Below the pieces are notes generated by a model, which did no database searches, was not told the DNA's origin, and worked only from the letters and a program-made list of their open reading frames with translations. The translations under genes and the position numbers were made by a program. Of a DNA stretch of 42,667 nt, positions 29,898 to 37,820 are shown piece by piece. This DNA is from Candidatus Parvarchaeota archaeon (GTDB lineage: Archaea; Nanobdellota; Nanobdellia; Parvarchaeales; Parvarchaeaceae). How positions within the stretch are numbered: position 1 is the first letter of the stretch; every line of letters starts with the position of its first letter. The stretch is taken from assembly GCA_023380585.1 (NCBI GenBank), contig JAMCRN010000031.1:1-42667 (forward strand), given 5' to 3'.

Positions 29898-31097
29898 TCA
29901 AAGCTCTGATTCCTTTACCTTCAAGTCCTTCTTCTCCTTAAGGTCTCTTATCGTTATTTCTCCCTTTTGGATGTCTCTCTTGCCTATTATCACTGCATAC
30001 CTTATCTTCTTGGAATTACAATAATCAAGCGCTTTAGAGAGCGACACGTCTTCGAAAAGTATATCGGTCTGGATCCCCTTTTCTCTTAGTCTGGAAGCTA
30101 TCTCTATGCTCTTGTCGACATCATCTATGTTCACAACACAGTATCTATCTAGGAAGTCGTCCGAGACATCCTTGCTTATCATGTCCATGATCCTATCGAA
30201 ACCTATTGAACCTCCGGTTATAGGCATTTCTGTGTTGAATTTTAAGCTTAGCTGGTCGTATCTACCCCCAGATGCTACCGTGCCCTTGAATTTTTCGTCC
30301 TCGCTTATGAACTCGAACACGTTGCCATCATAATACGCTATGCCCCTTACAAGGGAGTTGTCTACGACCGCATTTACTTTGTAGTCTTTGAGGTACGCAA
30401 GAAGCTCGTCTATCTCGATGTTTCCTTCGCTTTCCGGCATGAATCTCCCCTCTATATAATCTCTTATTTTCTCCGCCTTTTCGTTGCCGACTAATTTTGA
30501 TATGTTTTCTCTTACTGCGGCTGCTCCTATCTTGTCCGTCTTATCCATCTCACGCATAACCTGCAAGCTGCTCAAAAATGGGATTTTAGCTGATTCCATC
30601 ACGGCCTGCAGCACCTTTCTATTGTTTATATGCACCTTGAAGTTCTCAACTCCTATACGTTTCAAAGCAAAGTCTATGCAGCCGATGACTTCAGCGTCGT
30701 ATTTTATGCTCTTTGAACCGTATATGTCTATGTCTGCCTGAGTGAATTCTCTGTGCCTTCCCTTGCCAGGATCCTCGTATCTCCATACATTGCCTATAGA
30801 ATATGCTTTGAAAGGCTTTACTATGCTTTTATTCGACGCGACTAACCTTAACTTGGATACCGTGTGTTCTGGCCGCAAGGCCAGCTTTTCCCCTTTTTTA
30901 TCGGCAAACGAATATATCTGAGATTCGATCTCTTCCCCAGATTTCTGTGTAAACAGGGATAGGTACTCTATTATTGGCGTTTCGACAGGCTCAAAGCCGA
31001 AAAGTTCGTACGATTCCCTTATCTTCTGAAGTATCGTCTGCCGGATAGCGGCTTCTTTCCCTGAGAAATCCCTTACCCCCTTTACCCTTTCTACCAT
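29898..31097 (-). CDS. hisS: Histidyl-tRNA synthetase
   Basis: Class II aminoacyl-tRNA synthetase of 399 residues charging tRNA-His. Start: VERVKGVRDFSGKEA with the usual KG-RD landmark. Motif 2 is the FKAYSIGNVWRYEDPGKGRHREFTQADID region, and the histidine-specific loop reads LVRGIAYYDGNVFEF, in which the common RGLDYYTG has become RGIAYYDG. Motif 3 GGSIGFDRIMD and an anticodon-binding C-terminal domain complete it. I moved the start to the ATG at 31097; the frame is open to 31280, but the extra 61 residues are Cys/Tyr/Arg-rich and match no HisRS, and ATATATTTAA lies about 28 bases before the chosen ATG. Confidence 0.94.
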   Translation of the reverse strand: MVERVKGVRDFSGKEAAIRQTILQKIRESYELFGFEPVETPIIEYLSLFTQKSGEEIESQIYSFADKKGEKLALRPEHTVSKLRLVASNKSIVKPFKAYSIGNVWRYEDPGKGRHREFTQADIDIYGSKSIKYDAEVIGCIDFALKRIGVENFKVHINNRKVLQAVMESAKIPFLSSLQVMREMDKTDKIGAAAVRENISKLVGNEKAEKIRDYIEGRFMPESEGNIEIDELLAYLKDYKVNAVVDNSLVRGIAYYDGNVFEFISEDEKFKGTVASGGRYDQLSLKFNTEMPITGGSIGFDRIMDMISKDVSDDFLDRYCVVNIDDVDKSIEIASRLREKGIQTDILFEDVSLSKALDYCNSKKIRYAVIIGKRDIQKGEITIRDLKEKKDLKVKESEL

Positions 31098-31119
31098 TTT
31101 GTAATATACGGATAATAGC

Positions 31120-31129
31120 TTAAATATAT
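31120..31129 (-). promoter_or_regulatory. TATA box deciding the hisS start
   Basis: ATATATTTAA on the minus strand is centred 28 bases before the ATG at 31097 and lies inside the 61-codon open extension, which argues against that extension being coding. Confidence 0.55.
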
Positions 31130-31170
31130 TATAAGGCCGGCGGAGAACGCGTACTTTATGGCTGTTAAAA

Positions 31171-31180
31171 GCTTTTATAC
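31171..31180 (+). promoter_or_regulatory. TATA box of the amino-sugar module
   Basis: GCTTTTATAC is centred about 33 bases upstream of the mini-ORF ATG at 31209 and 50 bases before the CofD/YvcK-like ATG, so the mRNA should carry a leader that includes the mini-ORF. Confidence 0.4.
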
Positions 31181-31208
31181 TGGTTTTAATCTGAGTAAAA
31201 GAGTACAG

Positions 31209-31229
31209 ATGGCACCGGGACAGATATGA
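31209..31229 (+). other. Upstream mini-ORF (six codons) overlapping the CofD/YvcK-like start
   Basis: ATG GCA CCG GGA CAG ATA TGA encodes MAPGQI and stops on a TGA that overlaps the next gene's ATG (ATATGA). It could couple translation by reinitiation. No conservation data are available to me. Confidence 0.3.
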
Positions 31230-32146
31230 AGAACGTATGTATAATCGGGGGCTCAGGCACGAAAAGTACTCTTCTGGCACTTCGTAGTATAGAGGGTGTT
31301 AAGATACACAGTATAATAAGCGTTTTTGACTCTGGCGGACATACTGGTTTTTTGCGAAAAAAGATGGGTATATACGCCATAGGCGATATACGTGACAACC
31401 TTATAGCCTCGTCTGGAAACCAAGAGATATCATCTATATTGGACCAGAGGATGGAAGTAAACGGAGTAAAGCATAGCGTCGGCAACCTTGTTTTATCCAG
31501 CCTCATAAGAGAAAACGGTGGGGATTATATACAGATCGCAAGAAAAATATTACAGATACCCAGCAACATAGAAATAATCCCAGTCACGCGCGACATAAAT
31601 TATGACGGGGACCTTGTAATAGAAACAGAAAACGGTGAGCTGGTGGGAGAGCATAATCTCGATTCCGGAAAAAGAATAAAAGTTCGTGGGATAAAATTAA
31701 GCAAGGAAGCTTACCTGAATCCTGATGCCGAGTCTGCCATAAAGGAGGCAGATTACATATTTTTTGGCCCGGGTGATATATATTCTTCGATATTGGTCAA
31801 TACCCTTGTCAGAGGGTTCCACTCTGCTTTTAAAGAGTCTAAGGCGAAAAAGATACTTGTAATGAACATAATGAACAAAATGAATGAAACCGATGGTTTT
31901 GCAGCTTCGGATTTCGTGAAGGCCTTCCATGACTACGGGATAAGATTCGATAAAATCATAGTCAATACAAAAAAACCGAAGACGACCCAAAAAATGAGCA
32001 AATACGGAAGGCTATGCGGGTTCGTTAAAAATGACATCGAGGGAGAAGACGTCATAGCTGATGACGTCGTAGATGAAGATATGCCATTCCAGCATGACGT
32101 GGATAAACTTAGCCTAGTATTGAATAGAGTAATAAAAGACGCGTAG
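31226..32146 (+). CDS. CofD/YvcK-family (GlmR-like) nucleotide-binding protein
   Basis: Cytoplasmic protein of 306 residues in the family of 2-phospholactate transferase CofD and the bacterial YvcK/GlmR proteins. The dinucleotide-like start is IIGGSGTKSTLLAL, followed by SVFDSGGHTGFLR and IGDIRDNLIAS, which match the family D(S/D)GGxxGxLR and GDxRN segments, and then DYIFFGPGDIYSSILVNTLV, equivalent to GPGSLYTSILP. Length and motifs fit YvcK slightly better than CofD. Known YvcK/GlmR proteins bind UDP-GlcNAc and tune amino-sugar metabolism. The next two genes look like UDP-amino-sugar synthesis enzymes, which supports that reading over a coenzyme F420 role. Confidence 0.8.
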   Translation: MKNVCIIGGSGTKSTLLALRSIEGVKIHSIISVFDSGGHTGFLRKKMGIYAIGDIRDNLIASSGNQEISSILDQRMEVNGVKHSVGNLVLSSLIRENGGDYIQIARKILQIPSNIEIIPVTRDINYDGDLVIETENGELVGEHNLDSGKRIKVRGIKLSKEAYLNPDAESAIKEADYIFFGPGDIYSSILVNTLVRGFHSAFKESKAKKILVMNIMNKMNETDGFAASDFVKAFHDYGIRFDKIIVNTKKPKTTQKMSKYGRLCGFVKNDIEGEDVIADDVVDEDMPFQHDVDKLSLVLNRVIKDA

Positions 32147-32160
32147 CTGCTTTTGGAAGC

Positions 32161-32170
32161 TTTTTTATAG
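32161..32170 (+). promoter_or_regulatory. TATA box before the nucleotidyltransferase gene
   Basis: TTTTTTATAG is centred about 27 bases before the ATG of a nine-codon mini-ORF at 32193, not before the enzyme ATG at 32224, so a transcript starting here would begin with the mini-ORF. Confidence 0.45.
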
Positions 32171-32192
32171 TATGGCAAATCTAAGAGTAGGC

Positions 32193-32222
32193 ATGAAAAT
32201 TAGCAATCTACCGCAAAAATGA
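32193..32222 (+). other. Possible leaderless mini-ORF (nine codons) before the nucleotidyltransferase gene
   Basis: ATG AAA ATT AGC through AAA TGA encodes MKISNLPQK and ends one base before the enzyme ATG. The same frame is also open from an ATG at 32172. No Shine-Dalgarno sequence precedes the enzyme ATG, so reinitiation after the mini-ORF is plausible. Confidence 0.35.
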
Positions 32223-32223
32223 C

Positions 32224-32919
32224 ATGGTAAAGCAAGCAATAATACTCGCAGCAGGGGAAGGAAAGCGAATGAAAGCAGGATCTTTTGACGCCGAGATATT
32301 GTCGACGCCGAAACCTCTCCTAAAAGTGGGAGGTGTGCCTATAATAGAGAAAAATGTAAAAAAGCTGATAGAGAATGGTTTTGGGGTGTGCATAGTCGTG
32401 CATGAGGACAATAAAAAAGCCTTTCAAGAAGCTCTAAAAGATTATAACGTTTCTTATGTGATACAAAAAGAAAGGCTCGGGACAGCAAACGCCTTAATGG
32501 CCGCAAAGGATTTCATCAATGATGACCTTGCCATAGTTCTAATGGGCGATGATATAATAGAGTATGACCTAAAGCAGATAAAAGAAGCCGACGGACCAGC
32601 AGTATTTGGCTACGAAATGGATGACGTGAGCGGTTATGGGGCGATAATATTAGACAAAGACGGTTATGTAAAAGAGATAAAAGAAAAGCAGATAAAAGGG
32701 AAAGGCTTCGCAAATACAGGGGTATACATAATGCATAAGGATTTTTTAGACATATACAGTGAGATACCTAAAAACGAGAAAAGCGGAGAGTATTACCTTA
32801 CCGATGCTATAGGTATACTGTACGACAGAGGGGTAAAATTCTCATTTGTGAAAGCTAATTTTTGGATGGGCATAAACACCCAGGAGCAGCTCAGCTTAGC
32901 CAGAAGAGGAGCGTTTTGA
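32224..32919 (+). CDS. Sugar-1-phosphate nucleotidyltransferase (UDP-GlcNAc pyrophosphorylase-like)
   Basis: Nucleotidyltransferase of 231 residues forming NDP-sugars from sugar-1-phosphate and NTP. The N-terminus has ILAAGEGKRM and STPKPLLKVGG, the family G-x-G-x-R...PKP signature, here with about ten extra residues (KAGSFDAEIL) between its two parts. LGTANALMAAKDF binds the base as in GlmU-type enzymes, and the metal-binding Asp is in LMGDDIIE. SGYGAI, NTGVYIM and EYYLTDAI follow in the usual order. The C-terminal left-handed beta-helix of bifunctional GlmU is absent; acetylation is supplied by the next gene, three bases downstream. The sugar is inferred from context. Confidence 0.87.
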   Translation: MVKQAIILAAGEGKRMKAGSFDAEILSTPKPLLKVGGVPIIEKNVKKLIENGFGVCIVVHEDNKKAFQEALKDYNVSYVIQKERLGTANALMAAKDFINDDLAIVLMGDDIIEYDLKQIKEADGPAVFGYEMDDVSGYGAIILDKDGYVKEIKEKQIKGKGFANTGVYIMHKDFLDIYSEIPKNEKSGEYYLTDAIGILYDRGVKFSFVKANFWMGINTQEQLSLARRGAF

Positions 32920-32922
32920 CAG

Positions 32923-33372
32923 ATGGAGAAAAGACTCATAATAAGAAACGCTGAAGAAAAGGACTTGGAGCAGTTATCCGGCCTGCTAGACCAGTTAAAA
33001 CCTGGAAATGCAGAAAAAGTCCACGACATGCAGAAAATAAGGGAAGCCTTCCTTAAGATTAAAAAGGACGGGAATTATTACCTAAAAGTCTGCGAGATAG
33101 ACGGAAGGATAACCGGTACCGCTACTCTGCTTATACAGGACAACATCACGCATGGCGCTAGACCGTATGGACACATAGAAAATGTTGTGACAGACAAAGA
33201 CTACAGAGGTTTAGGCATAGGAAACAAGATAATCGAGAGCTTGGTACAAGATGCAAAGGGCAGGAATTGCTATAAAATAATTTTAGATTGCAATGAGACA
33301 TTAATAAGATTTTATGAAAAAGCAGGATTCCATAACACCGGCTCTGTAGAGATGAGACTCGACTTAAAGTGA
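32923..33372 (+). CDS. GNAT acetyltransferase resembling glucosamine-6-phosphate N-acetyltransferase (GNA1)
   Basis: Acetyl-CoA-dependent acetyltransferase of 149 residues. The second half is close in pattern to GNA1: YGHIENVVTDKDYRGLGIG (acetyl-CoA binding), then NCYKIILDCNETLIRFYEKAGFH with the CYK-x2-LDC and FYEK-GF landmarks, and a final MRLDL. GNA1 converts glucosamine-6-phosphate to N-acetylglucosamine-6-phosphate. It follows the nucleotidyltransferase by three bases, giving two of the steps toward UDP-GlcNAc; a phosphoglucosamine mutase and GlmS are not in the window. Other GNAT functions cannot be excluded, but the LDC and FYEK features are fairly specific. Confidence 0.83.
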   Translation: MEKRLIIRNAEEKDLEQLSGLLDQLKPGNAEKVHDMQKIREAFLKIKKDGNYYLKVCEIDGRITGTATLLIQDNITHGARPYGHIENVVTDKDYRGLGIGNKIIESLVQDAKGRNCYKIILDCNETLIRFYEKAGFHNTGSVEMRLDLK

Positions 33373-33397
33373 TCGATTTTGTGCACTAAAGGTATTT

Positions 33398-34981
33398 TTA
33401 ATTTATTCCGGGGTCCTGTGCTGAAGGCACGCTCCCATACTCTATGTCTTCCCCGTCCCCGGTGTAGATAAGCATAGGTTCCCCATCCTCTGGGTCTATA
33501 GTCTGGAGATAAACAGGTTTTTTCCAGATACCATATATCCTCAAGAGAGTGGCGGCCGTTCTGTGGTTATCCAGTGTAAGCATAGAGTATATATTATTTT
33601 CCTCGTCCTCCTCTTTCTTTTTGTACCCATCTATATACTTATTTATTAGACTCATGTCCTGTTTTATAAGAAGCCCGCCCTCACGATCATAGTTTCCGCC
33701 TCCTCTTGGTATGAACACTGGCGGCGTGTAAGATTCTGCACCGGTAAGAAGATTTACTTTAAATTTTGTTATGTCGTCGTATGTATATTTTTTATCCAAA
33801 GCGTCTAAATGTGAATATATGTTATAAAAATTAGGATTGTTTTCGGATAGAGTCCTCTTTAGGTATTCTATGTTATCTTTTACTTCTTTGGTATACATCT
33901 CAAGAAATTCCTGAGAAGCGTAAGAAAATATGAAGTCCCAATCCGTCTTTGTTTTTACTATGTCTAGCACTTTATCCAGTCCTTTGTTCTCGTGATTGTC
34001 ATAGTCTTTCTTTTCTGATTCGGGAAGACTCTCATAAAGTATACCATGCCTGCCTTTGTTCCAGCATTCCTCCACATACTTGAAAAGTCTGAAACCCAAT
34101 GCATACCTTAGCTGGCCCTCGTTAATCGGATTCGCTATACCAAGTAAAAAGTCTTCCATTTTCATCGCCATGGCTGGATCTGTTTTTGCCTTTTCTATAG
34201 CGTACTTTTCCTGTACAAATGTCGCGAACCCCTCATGCATTATCATAACATTTATCATTGCTATGTCTGTGTTAATGTCATGTATCATCTGAAGTAGTTC
34301 TTTTTGCCAGCCGCTTATTTCAGAGTTATCTATTATAAATTGAAACGCATCGTATTCATCTTTTCTCGGGATGATTGGTTCTGTGTCGTAATATTCGTCT
34401 CTGGATTCCTTTATTTCCTCGTCTAAGGACTTAGGTCGGTCGATACCTATTAGGCTTGCGAGACTTTTTCCTATGTCATATACTTCCTCAACAGTTTTCA
34501 CACCGAGTATCCTCTCAAGCTCCCTGTACCTTTTTCTTCTCTTGACATCCATGTTCAGGTCTCGTCCACAACGTTTGCAGATGAAGTTGTTCTTATCCAT
34601 ATGCAGATGCCCGTAAACATGGGCTATTACACTCAATACTTCGTGTTCTTTGTTTGAGTTTCTTATATAAGAGATAATCTTCTTCTTATTTGTTGCCGGA
34701 TCTATCACTGAATGGCTTACAATCTCGTAAAGCATACCATATCTATATTCGCCTCGGCTTTTTTGCATGTAATAATTCTGATATGTCTCCCATGTCGGTA
34801 AGGGGTCCTGATAAAGCGCCATTACTTCCGACATCTCGTCATTGTCTACGAGCCTGAATTCTACATCCTCAAAATCAAGGTGTAATTTATCTACTGCAAA
34901 GTCAGCTATTTCCCGCGCTGCTTTTGTGTACCCATCGTGCACTTTCGCCCCTTCTTTTACTACGATTTCCATGTCAATCAT
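33398..34981 (-). CDS. SpoVR family protein
   Basis: Cytoplasmic protein of 527 residues of the SpoVR family, typically found with PrkA kinase and a DUF444 protein as here. The sequence has the SpoVR landmarks AHVYGHLHMDKNNF followed by CKRCGRDL (a possible metal-binding C-x2-C), HDINTDIAMINVMIMHEGFATFVQEKYA, and NEGQLRYALGFRLF in the middle, then YDDITKFKVNLLTG and VPRGG-like segments near the end. Family length is about 500. Its molecular activity is unknown to me; in bacteria it is tied to spore coat formation and stress. It is the last gene of the operon and overlaps DUF444 by eight bases. Confidence 0.92.
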   Translation of the reverse strand: MIDMEIVVKEGAKVHDGYTKAAREIADFAVDKLHLDFEDVEFRLVDNDEMSEVMALYQDPLPTWETYQNYYMQKSRGEYRYGMLYEIVSHSVIDPATNKKKIISYIRNSNKEHEVLSVIAHVYGHLHMDKNNFICKRCGRDLNMDVKRRKRYRELERILGVKTVEEVYDIGKSLASLIGIDRPKSLDEEIKESRDEYYDTEPIIPRKDEYDAFQFIIDNSEISGWQKELLQMIHDINTDIAMINVMIMHEGFATFVQEKYAIEKAKTDPAMAMKMEDFLLGIANPINEGQLRYALGFRLFKYVEECWNKGRHGILYESLPESEKKDYDNHENKGLDKVLDIVKTKTDWDFIFSYASQEFLEMYTKEVKDNIEYLKRTLSENNPNFYNIYSHLDALDKKYTYDDITKFKVNLLTGAESYTPPVFIPRGGGNYDREGGLLIKQDMSLINKYIDGYKKKEEDEENNIYSMLTLDNHRTAATLLRIYGIWKKPVYLQTIDPEDGEPMLIYTGDGEDIEYGSVPSAQDPGIN

Positions 34982-35999
34982 TTAACAGTTTAGTTATCGT
35001 ATCACGTATGTTGTCAGTCGATTCATTGTCCGATGCAGCTACCATCTTTACGTTCGGCTCTTTTACTGCAGAAAGACTTGACATAAACGAATTCGCCGCC
35101 CCTCCGCCGCTGCCTATCTCGAGATACATAAACCTAGTCAATTCAGGTAATATTGACTTAATCACGTCTATGACAGGTTTGTTCGGATCTTCGTTTTCTC
35201 CGTCAGTTATATGTAAAAGGTAAACGTCCTCGTTTTCGCTGTTTATATGTCTTGAGACTCCGATACTACTTTTATACTGTGTACCTTTTAACATAGAATT
35301 TACAGTATTATAGGCGTTTAAAAACGCAGTGCCGCCGCTTTCTATCGGGGTCTCTCTGCCGTTTATGCCGAACATCTCCTCTTCTGATACTTCCATGGCG
35401 TCGATAGAGTGCACTATGTAAACTCTGGTAACGTTTTCCCTGTAAAGATGCTGTAGCCAAAGCGTTATCCGTAGAGCGACACTGTATGCAAATTTGGATA
35501 TTTTATCCATGGAACCGCTCACATCTCTCATTATTATGAAATAAGCGCTCCTATCCGGCAGAGGCTTGTCTATGACTATGTCGTATTTCACATCTTGCTC
35601 TTTTATATCTATATGAAACTTTTCTTTGTTCGCTATCTGTCTTTCCAGCATCGATGCAAGCGTTTTCTCCTGATTTTCTTGCGAACCGTAGTCCGATATT
35701 AGGAACTCCATCTTAGAACCCTTCTTACGGCCGGGCTTAGTGAAGTTAAGCTTCCATTTGTTCATCTCAGATATTATCTCATGTTTTTTTATACCAAATA
35801 ATATATTTTCGTCTTGATATCCTTCATCTTCACTATCTACTCCGTAGGAAATCTCTGGGTTTTTCTTTATTTTTATCCTCTTCCTAACCGGTTTATTCCT
35901 TGCAAAATCGTAAAGATCCATCCAGTCTACGTCTAAATCGTCAGTGTCACGGATCTTGTTTCTGTACTTGTCTTCAGCATCCCCTATCTCAGTGGTCAT
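34974..35999 (-). CDS. DUF444 (YeaH/YhbH) VWA-like protein
   Basis: Protein of 341 residues of the DUF444/YeaH family, a partner of PrkA kinases. An acidic and basic N-terminal third (about 1-95, including many Lys/Arg/Asp) is followed by a von Willebrand A-like domain with the MIDAS motif DVSGS at 159-163 in FIIMRDVSGSMDKISKF, then SGGTAFLNAYN supplying the Thr of the site, and a LLHITDGENEDP strand with the third-position Asp. The C-terminal tail is short compared with the 420-residue bacterial YeaH. It overlaps the upstream kinase by four bases and the downstream SpoVR gene by eight. Confidence 0.92.
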   Translation of the reverse strand: MTTEIGDAEDKYRNKIRDTDDLDVDWMDLYDFARNKPVRKRIKIKKNPEISYGVDSEDEGYQDENILFGIKKHEIISEMNKWKLNFTKPGRKKGSKMEFLISDYGSQENQEKTLASMLERQIANKEKFHIDIKEQDVKYDIVIDKPLPDRSAYFIIMRDVSGSMDKISKFAYSVALRITLWLQHLYRENVTRVYIVHSIDAMEVSEEEMFGINGRETPIESGGTAFLNAYNTVNSMLKGTQYKSSIGVSRHINSENEDVYLLHITDGENEDPNKPVIDVIKSILPELTRFMYLEIGSGGGAANSFMSSLSAVKEPNVKMVAASDNESTDNIRDTITKLLND

Positions 36000-37798
36000 A
36001 GGATCTCCTTCTTCCTGTAAATCATTACTGCTTCCTGGAAAGCCTTTTCCCCGAAACCGAACGTTTTTTTTGCGATTTTACGTATATACGGATAAAATTC
36101 TTTATCGAAGGTGGAGTCCTCATCTTCTATCGATTTTACAAGGTTGTCATCTTTTTTTATTATCTCCTCGCTCGGGGAGGTTATATGGAAAAACTTTATC
36201 GCATCGACAAGATCTATAGAGGAAGGGGCAGACAAAGAAGCAGTCTTCTCCGCGTATTTAACGGAGATTGTCTTCAATTTGTCTATATCAATGTATCTCT
36301 TAAGCTTATCAATATCATTGTTAAGCTTATCTAGATATTCTTTATCTCTAAGCTTATCTGGATGCAGATCAACAGCCAAAAATTCTTCTGCTCTTCTCTT
36401 ATAATATTCAAACCCAGGTTCTGTTTCGTTCTTCATCAAAAATGATAATATAGAAAAGTCAATCTTGCTCCTTATGTCCGCTATGATCTGGCTTGATACA
36501 TATAGGACTACATCGTTTATGTTCGCATTGTTTTCCTTCATAAACCGGGAAAAATCAGAGTAGCTAAATTCCTCTGAATCCTTAGACTTTAGCAGATCTA
36601 TTACTTTACGAGGGGACACTCCATCGCTCCAGCCGCTTATATATCCGCCATCGTGGCTCATTATCAAGGACTTTACAGTATCCTCCGGTTTAAGATTCGA
36701 TCCTATAATGAACCTTCTTAAAGAGTCGCTTATATTAGGGACCCCTGACAAATTAAGCTTGTCTGAATCGTACATATCGAGCAGTTCTATTACATCATCA
36801 AGCTTCTGCTTATACGTCGTGCGCACATCATGTCCGACCCTCGAAAGAGAGTTGAAAAGGGAAAGGTATCCCATGGCACCTGGAAAAGTTTTCCCTAGTG
36901 GAAGGTTAAACTGCTTATATATCTTCTCCTCCTCTGATTTAGAGAGGTTTCTCCGTACTTTTACGGTTATTATGCGCTCAAGTAGAGGCCTTGACTCGTT
37001 CATTTTCTTCTTGGCCTCCTCCAGAAATCCCTCATTCCCGTGTATTATTACGAGCATATCCAAAGGTATCCTATTGCCTTTTTCATCAGACACATCGTTG
37101 TCATACAGATTTATTAGAAACTGGTATGTTTCTTTCGGTATCTGATCGAGTTCGCTTTTATCCGCGGTTATTATAAGGATGCCTCTGTTTGCATTTTTAG
37201 CTATCCTTACGAATTTCTCTGCTAAATTTTCTGTGTTTAGTTTTATAGTTGCGTTCTTTGAGAAAGTAGGCGTTACTATCCTGAATAGATCGCTTTCTTT
37301 ATCAACTCTTCCTGTATCGTCTACTACTAATTTATGCAGTCTATCGAAGCAAGTAGAACATGTTTCTGGCCCGTTCTTCCTGACGTTTTCACTGGCAGGT
37401 ATCTTAAGGTTATATTCAAACGGGAAAGCGGTACGGAGCATATTATAAGGATCCTCTCTGTAAGGGCACTCTTTGCCTTCGATAGACAAAGTGTATATCG
37501 GTTTTGCTATCATATCAGCGCCTATGCCCTCGACCATGTTCACAGTCTTCCGTATGCTTTCGATTATATCGCTTTTACCGCTCCCGCTCGGTCCCATCAA
37601 AAGGACTATCGGTATATATCCCCTGGAAGACAAATATGATGCTTTGAAAAGAGCTTTTAGCAGTTCTTCCTTGACTTCCCTTATTCCACGTATACTTTTA
37701 GTTATTCCCGCGGCCTTTATAGTGTTGTAGACCCTCTGAGGAGTCGTCTCTTCTCTTTCATTTTTTCTTATCAGTTCCTCTAACGTGAGTTTCTCCAT
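35996..37798 (-). CDS. PrkA-family AAA+ serine kinase, paralogue 2
   Basis: Protein of 600 residues with the PrkA layout. Walker A LMGPSGSGKSD lies about residues 67-77, and the Cys-rich insert typical of PrkA is present as KECPYREDPYNML followed by CSTCFDRL, a probable metal site. The AAA core includes RGILIITADKSELDQIP, an IPLDMLVIIHGNEG segment and RII-VKVRRNLSKSEE, corresponding to the sensor parts, and DVRTTYKQKL. The C-terminal third is the PrkA-specific part. The start is the ATG at 37798; a TTG nine bases earlier is less likely. It shares only moderate similarity with the paralogue before it, so the pair is old, not a recent duplication. Confidence 0.9.
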   Translation of the reverse strand: MEKLTLEELIRKNEREETTPQRVYNTIKAAGITKSIRGIREVKEELLKALFKASYLSSRGYIPIVLLMGPSGSGKSDIIESIRKTVNMVEGIGADMIAKPIYTLSIEGKECPYREDPYNMLRTAFPFEYNLKIPASENVRKNGPETCSTCFDRLHKLVVDDTGRVDKESDLFRIVTPTFSKNATIKLNTENLAEKFVRIAKNANRGILIITADKSELDQIPKETYQFLINLYDNDVSDEKGNRIPLDMLVIIHGNEGFLEEAKKKMNESRPLLERIITVKVRRNLSKSEEEKIYKQFNLPLGKTFPGAMGYLSLFNSLSRVGHDVRTTYKQKLDDVIELLDMYDSDKLNLSGVPNISDSLRRFIIGSNLKPEDTVKSLIMSHDGGYISGWSDGVSPRKVIDLLKSKDSEEFSYSDFSRFMKENNANINDVVLYVSSQIIADIRSKIDFSILSFLMKNETEPGFEYYKRRAEEFLAVDLHPDKLRDKEYLDKLNNDIDKLKRYIDIDKLKTISVKYAEKTASLSAPSSIDLVDAIKFFHITSPSEEIIKKDDNLVKSIEDEDSTFDKEFYPYIRKIAKKTFGFGEKAFQEAVMIYRKKEIL

Positions 37799-37820
37799 AG
37801 CAATCAAGGGTCAGCCTTGC

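Noticed and set aside
31098-31280. Open 61-codon N-terminal extension of histidyl-tRNA synthetase
   Set aside because: The extension is rich in Cys, Tyr and Arg, matches no HisRS, and contains the TATA-like box positioned for the ATG at 31097.
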